A stretch of 6,915 nt of DNA from Desulfobacca acetoxidans (GTDB taxonomy: Bacteria; Desulfobacterota; Desulfobaccia; Desulfobaccales; 0-14-0-80-60-11): NCBI GenBank assembly GCA_020723225.1, contig DYJG01000134.1:1-6915 (forward strand), written 5' to 3'. Below are positions 1-4,265 of this stretch, one piece after another. The notes beneath the pieces are model-generated. The model worked only from the letters and a program-made list of their open reading frames with translations. It was not told the DNA's origin and searched no databases. Within the stretch, counting starts at the first letter, position 1. Every line of letters starts with the position of its first letter. A program made the translations under genes and the position numbers.

Positions 1-333
1 ATGGGCTGGACCTTGAACATCGAAAATCCCGCCACCCAGTACACCACCGGCCAGGAATTCCATCTGGAGTATTTTGTGGGCCAGCACCTGCCCAAGGGCT
101 TCGCCCTGGGCCTGGCCGGCTATATCTACAACCAGATGACCGCGGACACCGGTTCCGGCGCCACCCTGGGCGCGTTTCACGGCCAGACCATCGCTCTGGG
201 CCCCTGCCTTACCTTCAACGGCAAGATCGCGGGCCACCCCATCGGCCTGAATGCCAGATATTACAACGAACTGAAGGTAAAGAACCGCTTCGACGGCCAG
301 GCGGCTTATCTGACCTTCACCTTGGGGCTTTAA
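1..333 (+). CDS. C-terminal part of a MetA-pathway (phenol degradation)-type outer-membrane protein, 5' truncated by window edge
   Basis: The visible 110 residues look like the end of an outer-membrane beta-barrel of the 'MetA-pathway of phenol degradation' / SphA-like putative transporter family. They show alternating aromatic/small residues in strands, a GLAGYIYNQMTADTGSGA segment followed by G-x-F-x-G and ALGP, then ARYYNELKVKNRFDG and a final strand ending in LTFTLGL with hydrophobic residues at alternate positions. Family members are usually about 250-320 residues, so roughly two thirds of the gene lies left of the window. The ATG at position 1 is probably an internal Met, not the start, and no ribosome site can be seen. 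The family is thought to sit in the outer membrane and help hydrophobic compounds across; the substrate cannot be told from this fragment. The stop is TAA at 331-333. Family assignment is by recall of motifs, not by search. Confidence 0.75.
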   Translation: MGWTLNIENPATQYTTGQEFHLEYFVGQHLPKGFALGLAGYIYNQMTADTGSGATLGAFHGQTIALGPCLTFNGKIAGHPIGLNARYYNELKVKNRFDGQAAYLTFTLGL

Positions 334-338
334 AGAAA

Positions 339-366
339 GTTCCGGGTTCCTGGTTCCAAGTTCCGA
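339..366 (+). repeat. Tandem heptamer repeat, GTTCCNN x 4
   Basis: Four consecutive 7-bp units share GTTCC and vary in the last two bases: GTTCCGG, GTTCCTG, GTTCCAA, GTTCCGA. The array starts 5 bp after the stop codon of the upstream gene. It resembles the short tandemly repeated heptamers seen between genes in some cyanobacteria and other bacteria. Function is unknown, and it does not form a terminator hairpin. Confidence 0.7.
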
Positions 367-508
367 GAGCGGCGTCTGATACACTACCCGAGCTTACTGG
401 GAAGATAGAGCGAGTTAAAAGTAAGAAGGCAATGGGCGAAGATGCTGGAGTCCCTGCTTTCCATCGAGAGCGGTGGATAAAGAAAAGAATTCAGAAAAAA
501 CAAAAGAC

Positions 509-536
509 CCTTGTGGCACAGGCTTCCAGCCTGTGC
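509..536 (+). repeat. REP-like palindrome, left copy
   Basis: A GTGG tetranucleotide (513-516) leads into a perfect 9-bp stem, GCACAGGCT (516-524) with AGCCTGTGC (528-536), around a TCC loop. A 5' GTRG-type tetranucleotide next to a hairpin is the usual form of a REP recognised by a RAYT. Read through as protein it gives the familiar intergenic-repeat peptide GTGFQPV. Confidence 0.75.
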
Positions 537-550
537 AGTCTTTTCAAATC

Positions 551-619
551 ACCAGGAGGAATTTGCCTCACTGGCAAGACCTCGGAAGAGTGTACTTTAT
601 TACCTGGCGCTGTAAGCAG
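551..619 (+). pseudogene. N-terminal remnant of a REP-associated tyrosine transposase (RAYT)
   Basis: The frame reads T-RRNLPHW-QDLG-RVYFITWR-CKQ, which matches the way many RAYT proteins open: an RRxLPHW motif, then a G-x-x-YF(I/V)T(F/W)R strand, the first strand of the Y1 transposase fold. About 20 codons remain where about 150-250 residues are expected. The reading then passes straight into the right-hand REP. The open frame (from an ATG at 473 to the stop at 668-670) also translates both REP hairpins, so it is not a functional gene. The AGGAGG at 554-559 that looks like a ribosome site is simply the two Arg codons. Confidence 0.65.
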
Positions 620-635
620 GAAAAGAGGAATTTGA

Positions 636-663
636 GCGCAGGCTGGAAGCCTGCGCCACAAGG
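636..663 (-). repeat. REP-like palindrome, right copy (inverted)
   Basis: Read on the minus strand this copy starts CCTTGTGGC like the left one. Its perfect 9-bp stem is GCGCAGGCT (636-644) with AGCCTGCGC (648-656). It differs from the left copy at only two bases, and those two pair with each other in the hairpin (A-T in the left copy, G-C here), so the stem is kept. Translated on the plus strand it gives AGWKPAPQ. Confidence 0.75.
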
Positions 664-879
664 ATTATAAGATTCTATTGAAGGTTTGTGGGGAAATCCG
701 CGGATTAGATTCATATCTACTCTGCTAAACAAGCCCTTTTACGGTATTTAAATATCCCTTCCTGGATGCCGATAAGAACGTTAGTCCGAAGTTAGAACCC
801 GCCAAGGATCGGCCAGAGCCAAACCTTAAGGAATACTTGCTTCTATTGCCGGAATAAGTGGATTTTCGGATAGAGGTCT
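664..879. other. Non-coding region upstream of the beta-helix gene
   Basis: No convincing gene or RNA was seen. A perfect 12-bp palindrome, AATCCGCGGATT, sits at 695-706 and could be a protein-binding site or chance. AT-rich stretches around 735-765 could hold the promoter of the 880 gene, but no clear -35/-10 pair stands out. A short AGAGG (872-876) lies 3 bases before the ATG at 880, close for a ribosome site but the only candidate. Confidence 0.4.
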
Positions 880-2328
880 ATGAGACGGAAAGCGCTATTT
901 CTCTGGTTCGCCCTGCTCTGCCTCCCTTTGCCGGCCTCTGCCGCTACTTATGAAGTGGGTCCGGGCAAATCATACGCAAACATCGGCGACGTCCCCTGGG
1001 AAAGCCTGGGTCCGGGGGATCAGGTGCTGATTTATTGGCGTCCGGAGCCTTACCGGGAGAAGTGGGTCATCGCCGTGGAGGGAACGGAGCAGCAGCCCTT
1101 CATCGTCCGGGGGGTGTCCAACGGCGGCGGAGAACTCCCCGTCATCGACGGCAACGGCGCCAGCACCCGCAGCAGCCTTAATTTCTGGAACGAGAACCGG
1201 GCCGTCATCAAAATCGGCGGGGCCAACACCCCCGCGGTGGACGTGCCAACCTGGATTGCGCTGGAAAACCTGGACATCCGCAGCGCCAGGCCGCCGTACC
1301 AGTTCACCGGACGGTCCGGGGTCACGGCTTACTCGGACAATGCCGCCTCGATCTACCTGGAAAACGGCAAAAATGTAACCATCAGAAACTGCGTCATCCA
1401 TGATTCCGGAAACGGCCTGTTTGTGGCCGCGGCCTCCAGGAACGTCCTCATCGAGGGCTGCTGGATCTATGATAACGGCATCGAAGGCAGCATCTATCAG
1501 CACAACACCTACACAGCCGCCCTGGGCATGGTCTATCAGTTCAACCGCTTCGGGCCTCTGCGGGCCAATTGCGGGGGCAACAACCTCAAGGACCGCTCCG
1601 CCGGTTTGGTGGTGCGCTACAACTGGATCGAGAGCGGCAACCGGCAACTGGACCTGGTGGACGCGGAAGATAGTTCGGAGCTGGTCAACGATCCCAGCTA
1701 CCGGCAGACTTATGTGTACGGCAATATTCTCATCGAACCCGAGGCCGCGGGTAACTCCCAGATCGTCCACTATGGCGGCGACAGCGGCAATACCGGCATC
1801 TACCGCAAAGGCGTCCTCCACTTCTACCATAATACCGTTATTTCCACCCGTGCGGGCAATACCACCCTGGTGCGCCTGTCCACCAACGATGAGACCTGCG
1901 ACTGCCGCAACAACATCGTCTGGACTACGGCTGCCCCGGGCCGCCTCGCGATGGTGGATGCCGCCGGAGTATTGCATCTTAAGAACAACTGGCTGAAATC
2001 GGGTTGGGTCGACAGCCACAGCGGCCTCACCGGGGCTATTTATAACGACGGCGGGAACCTGGGCGGCGACAGCCCGGGGTTCGTGGATGCCGCGGCTCAA
2101 GACTTCCATCTGCTTTCCCGGTCACCGTGCGTCAACGCCGGCGCCGCTTTGCATCCCGAGGCCTACGCTGCGGCTTATCAGTACGTCAAACATCGTCTCT
2201 CCGAGCCACGGCCCGGAGACGGCAAGGCGGACCTGGGAGCCTTTGAACTCCGAACCGGTGGTATGGTGCCGGCCCTCTGGCTTCTCCTGGACCAGGGTAC
2301 AATTACAGAGAGGAAGAATGTTAGATAA
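880..2328 (+). CDS. Secreted right-handed parallel beta-helix protein with short LLL-acid C-terminal tail
   Basis: 482 residues. A signal peptide covers about residues 1-21 (basic MRRK, hydrophobic core, probable cleavage at ASA|AT). The mature protein opens with TYEVGPGKSYANIGDVPW and a GPGDQVLIYW segment, the usual N-terminal cap of secreted beta-helix proteins. Residues about 130-410 carry repeated strand-turn units such as NVTIRNCVIHDSGNGL, NVLIEGCWIYDNG and LHFYHNTVIS, typical of PbH1 repeats. NNLKDRSAGLVVRYNWIE (Lys237, Arg239) resembles a stretch seen in polysaccharide-lyase-like beta-helices, but catalytic activity cannot be claimed. Near the end, FHLLSRSPCVNAG and DGKADLGAFE match the terminal block of this family. 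The last residues contain PALWLLLD (464-471), the tail type also found in two neighbours, then ten extra residues; changing CAG (2293-2295) to TAG would end the protein at LLLD. Likely exported to periplasm or surface, with carbohydrate binding or cleavage the usual guess. The coding strand is preferred over a long antisense frame. Confidence 0.88.
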   Translation: MRRKALFLWFALLCLPLPASAATYEVGPGKSYANIGDVPWESLGPGDQVLIYWRPEPYREKWVIAVEGTEQQPFIVRGVSNGGGELPVIDGNGASTRSSLNFWNENRAVIKIGGANTPAVDVPTWIALENLDIRSARPPYQFTGRSGVTAYSDNAASIYLENGKNVTIRNCVIHDSGNGLFVAAASRNVLIEGCWIYDNGIEGSIYQHNTYTAALGMVYQFNRFGPLRANCGGNNLKDRSAGLVVRYNWIESGNRQLDLVDAEDSSELVNDPSYRQTYVYGNILIEPEAAGNSQIVHYGGDSGNTGIYRKGVLHFYHNTVISTRAGNTTLVRLSTNDETCDCRNNIVWTTAAPGRLAMVDAAGVLHLKNNWLKSGWVDSHSGLTGAIYNDGGNLGGDSPGFVDAAAQDFHLLSRSPCVNAGAALHPEAYAAAYQYVKHRLSEPRPGDGKADLGAFELRTGGMVPALWLLLDQGTITERKNVR

Positions 2329-2329
2329 C

Positions 2330-2363
2330 TAGTTGATATTATAATATTATCAACTATTTTTTT
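2330..2363 (+). terminator. AT-rich rho-independent terminator-like hairpin
   Basis: TAGTTGATA (2330-2338) pairs perfectly with TATCAACTA (2348-2356) around a 9-nt loop, and seven T residues follow at once (2357-2363). It begins one base after the TAA stop of the beta-helix gene. The stem is almost GC-free, so it would be weak, but the stem plus U-tract and the position fit a terminator. Confidence 0.6.
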
Positions 2364-2368
2364 ATCAA

Positions 2369-2397
2369 TTGACATTTTTCTGTCGATATGGTGTATT
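2369..2397 (+). promoter_or_regulatory. Putative sigma70-type promoter for the small secreted protein gene
   Basis: A perfect TTGACA -35 box (2369-2374) is followed after 17 bases by TGTATT (2392-2397), which matches four of six -10 consensus bases. It lies just after the upstream terminator-like hairpin and about 100 bp before the ATG at 2497, so the small gene is probably transcribed separately. A second ATTGACA lies at 2395-2401, 27 bp downstream of the first, and GACA/TGTC (2371-2374/2381-2384) form a small inverted repeat in the spacer. Confidence 0.5.
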
Positions 2398-2496
2398 GAC
2401 ACCAGGAGAATAAGACAGACACTGATTAGGCCCGAGCAGGCGGGGCTGCCCATAATCGTTAAACCTAACTAAAGGGGCATTGTTAAGGAGACAGAG

Positions 2497-2829
2497 ATGA
2501 AGACCCGGAAAGCTGCGTTTGTCTTGATCGTATCGGCTTGCATGATGGTCTTTGCCGCCATCGCGGCCCATGCCGCACCCATCACCTGTTCGGTTGAATC
2601 GGTGGGGCCGTATGGCACCAATGCGGACACTGACGGCTCCTATATTTACCTGACCGCAGCCGATTCTTCCTTTACCAACCAGAAATGCAAAATTGCCGGT
2701 GGTCCAACCAGAAGGGGCAAGGAATTTCTGGCTGCGGCCTTAACCGCACTGGCGAGCGGCAAACAAGTGAGTGTCACCCTCACCACAGGAGCCACTCCTA
2801 CGGTCACCTCCATCATAGTTCAGAAATGA
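2497..2829 (+). CDS. Small secreted two-cysteine protein, unknown function
   Basis: 110 residues. The signal peptide is clear: MKTRK, a hydrophobic stretch to about residue 24, and cleavage near AHA|AP or HAA|PI. The mature chain of about 83 residues has only two cysteines (Cys31 and Cys64), which could form a disulfide in the periplasm or outside. The pattern is CSVESVGPYG, a strand IYLTAAD, FTNQKCKI, then a helix GKEFLAAALTALASGKQVSVTL and a final strand VTSIIVQK. This strand-helix-strand layout, with 'xxxxAALxAxxSGKxVxV' before the last strand, resembles small exported proteins often annotated as hypothetical in proteobacteria; I cannot name the family. The start is well set: AAGGAG (2485-2490) sits 6 bases before the ATG, and a promoter candidate lies upstream. 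Unlike its larger neighbours it lacks the LLL-acid tail. Confidence 0.82.
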   Translation: MKTRKAAFVLIVSACMMVFAAIAAHAAPITCSVESVGPYGTNADTDGSYIYLTAADSSFTNQKCKIAGGPTRRGKEFLAAALTALASGKQVSVTLTTGATPTVTSIIVQK

Positions 2830-2860
2830 CGGGGACAAAGCATTACCCGCACCCAATCCT

Positions 2861-2890
2861 GGAAGATTAGGGCTAATGCCTTAATCTTCC
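2861..2890. repeat. Strong 13-bp stem-loop downstream of the small secreted protein gene
   Basis: GGAAGATTAGGGC (2861-2873) pairs with GCCTTAATCTTCC (2878-2890) around a TAAT loop, with a single G-U pair. It lies 31 bp after the stop at 2829. Position suggests a transcript end or mRNA-stabilising hairpin, but no T-tract follows on either strand, so a standard rho-independent terminator is not shown. Confidence 0.55.
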
Positions 2891-3064
2891 AAAAGCCGGA
2901 GAGCTTCGATAATCTTTCAAATATATTAAGGTTATTTGGCGCCTCTCCCTAGCGGGGTAGGACCCCCGATGGTTTTGCGGATTCCTGCAGACATTCTCAT
3001 CTGGCTGACGTATTGCTTCTTTCCTCTCCCCTTTTCTGCAAGTAAATATTATCACGGCAGAAGT
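2891..3064. other. Non-coding or decayed stretch before the beta-helix remnant
   Basis: No supported gene. A frame runs through from TTG at 2936 into the remnant downstream, but its first ~40 residues (MAPLPSGVGPPMVLRIPADILIW...) resemble nothing I know and have no ribosome site. This is probably degraded or unrelated DNA joined to the remnant. Confidence 0.4.
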
Positions 3065-3193
3065 ATTTCCGGCTTATCTAACGGCTTCGACGGCCAGGTG
3101 CGACCCCAAGGCCCGGGCATAGATATCGGTGCGGATGAATACCAACTTCCGGATGCGTCGGCCCCGGCAGCCATCCTGCTGCTGAATGACTAA
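3065..3193 (+). pseudogene. C-terminal remnant of a second beta-helix (choice-of-anchor Q-type) protein gene
   Basis: The frame reads ISGLSNGFDGQVRPQGPGIDIGADEY, the characteristic end block of secreted right-handed beta-helix / 'choice-of-anchor Q' proteins (D-x-D/G-G-Q-x-RP...GxDIGAxEY). A linker QLPDASA and the tail PAAILLLND follow, then the stop at 3191-3193. Several hundred residues of beta-helix and the signal peptide that should precede this are absent, and no start or ribosome site fits. The intact beta-helix gene at 880 ends with the related block GKADLGAFE and the same tail type, so this may be a decayed relative of it or the end of a gene removed by deletion. The family of the end block is fairly secure; functional status as a gene is very unlikely. 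Confidence 0.68.
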
Positions 3194-3251
3194 TTTCACG
3201 ATCACAACCGGGGCGTAAGCCGCACCCCGCCGTAACTCCTGGGAGCGATCC

Positions 3252-4232
3252 ATGAAAACCAAATGGTATTTCCTCCTGCTGTCGATGGCTATTTTGGCAC
3301 ATGGCGTGTTTTTCTGCGGGCAGGCGCTGGCGTTAAACCCCAACGCGCCGGCCACGGTGGTGAAGCTCATTTTTATTCACCACTCCAGCGGCCAAAACTG
3401 GCTGGCCGATGACCACGGCGGCCTGGGGATCGCCCTGCGCAATAACAACTACTTTGTCAGCGACACCAACTACGGCTGGGGGCCTGACGCCATTGGCGAC
3501 CGCACCGATATCGGCCACTGGTGGGATTGGTTCCGGGGCCCCTCCCGGGATACCTACCTGAACGCCCTCTACGCCGAGAGCAACCAAAATTGCTCATACA
3601 GCCGCCTGGCCGGCGACCCCGGCGGCAGCAACCGCGTCATTATGTTCAAGTCCTGCTTTCCCAACTCCTATCTGGGCGGCAACCCCACCGATACTCCCAC
3701 TACCGGCGCCAATCCCCTGCGCAGTCAGGACGCATCTTCGGAACACATGACCGTGGCCAATGCCAAGGGTATTTATAATGACCTGCTGGTCTACTTCGCC
3801 TCCCGGCAGGATAAGTTGTTCGTGGTCATCACCGCGCCCCCCCAGGTGGCCAACGACACCGATGCGGCCCATGCCGCCAACGCCCGGGCCTTCAACAACT
3901 GGCTGGTTAACGACTGGCTGGCGGGCTATCCCCACAAAAACGTGGCGGTCTTTGATTTTTATCACGTCCTGACCAGCAACGGCGGCAGCCGCAACATCAA
4001 TGACCTGGGCGCGGCCGCGGGCAACCACCACCGCTGGCGCAACAACGCCATCGAACATACCCAAACGGTGGCAAACAACCTGGCCGCCTACGGCACCGAC
4101 GCCTATGACAGCCATCCCACCGCGGCTGGAAACCAAAAGGCCGCGGCCGAGTTTCTGCCGCTGCTCAATGTCTATTACCACCGCTGGCTGGCAGATTCCT
4201 CGGGCGGAGCGAGACTGCTCTTGTTGGAGTAA
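3252..4232 (+). CDS. Secreted SGNH-hydrolase-like protein with short LLLL-acid tail
   Basis: 326 residues. Signal peptide at about 1-27 (MKTK, long hydrophobic core, cleavage near ALA|LN). The mature part begins with a strand and turn KLIFIHHSSGQNW (39-50), then NYGWGPDAIGDRTDIGHWWDWF (73-94), VIMFKSCFPNSYLGG (129-143), a strand LFVVITAPPQ, VAVFDFYHVL, and DSHPTAAGN (286-294). Strand-ending Ser near the N-terminus, an Asn/Gly-rich middle and a late D-x-H-P-T block are the layout of SGNH/GDSL-type esterases. Ser45 or Ser46, with Asp286 and His288, are therefore candidate catalytic residues; this is inference. Such enzymes deacylate polysaccharides or esters outside the cytoplasm. GGGAG (3241-3245) lies 6 bases before the ATG, supporting the start. 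The chain ends GARLLLLE, like the tails of the beta-helix gene and remnant upstream. It converges on the transporter gene with a 33-bp gap and no clear terminator. Confidence 0.8.
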   Translation: MKTKWYFLLLSMAILAHGVFFCGQALALNPNAPATVVKLIFIHHSSGQNWLADDHGGLGIALRNNNYFVSDTNYGWGPDAIGDRTDIGHWWDWFRGPSRDTYLNALYAESNQNCSYSRLAGDPGGSNRVIMFKSCFPNSYLGGNPTDTPTTGANPLRSQDASSEHMTVANAKGIYNDLLVYFASRQDKLFVVITAPPQVANDTDAAHAANARAFNNWLVNDWLAGYPHKNVAVFDFYHVLTSNGGSRNINDLGAAAGNHHRWRNNAIEHTQTVANNLAAYGTDAYDSHPTAAGNQKAAAEFLPLLNVYYHRWLADSSGGARLLLLE

Positions 4233-4265
4233 TCAGGCTGTCCGGTTCAATTCGGGGGGGCGGCT

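Larger units (their letters stand above)
509..663. mobile_element. REPIN/MITE-like relic: two inverted REP-like palindromes flanking a truncated RAYT transposase
   Basis: A 155-bp unit is bounded by two 28-bp repeats in inverted orientation (509-536 and 636-663, 26 of 28 bases identical). Between them is a short coding remnant that resembles the N-terminus of a REP-associated tyrosine transposase (IS200/IS605-related Y1 family). REP repeats are the DNA partners of RAYTs, so finding both together supports the reading. Essentially the whole transposase, including the HUH motif and catalytic tyrosine, is missing, so the unit could move only with help from an intact RAYT elsewhere. It lies in a non-coding gap and interrupts no recognisable gene. 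Confidence 0.7.

Noticed and set aside
432..635. A 67-codon frame through the left REP region
   Set aside because: It only translates the palindrome (AQASSLCSL) and flanking DNA, with no ribosome site; the neighbouring frame holds the RAYT remnant.
509..663. A CRISPR array or attenuator
   Set aside because: There are only two repeat copies, inverted rather than direct, with no regular spacers and no leader peptide or T-tract.
695..706. AATCCGCGGATT palindrome as a defined operator
   Set aside because: A single 12-bp palindrome without a second copy or adjacent promoter is not enough to call a site.
334..879. tRNA, riboswitch or other structured RNA gene
   Set aside because: I looked for cloverleaf features and for c-di-GMP-type riboswitch cores and found no match beyond the REP hairpins.
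970..2109. A 379-codon open frame antisense to the beta-helix gene
   Set aside because: It has no family motifs or ribosome site and mirrors the GC-rich third-position bias of the plus-strand gene, which has a signal peptide and clear beta-helix repeats.
2936..3193. The whole TTG-started 85-codon frame as a functional gene
   Set aside because: Only its second half resembles a known family, and that is the very end of a much longer protein; there is no ribosome site.
3594..4181. A 195-codon antisense frame in the SGNH-like gene
   Set aside because: Low-complexity Val/Gly-rich translation, a typical shadow of the well-supported plus-strand gene.
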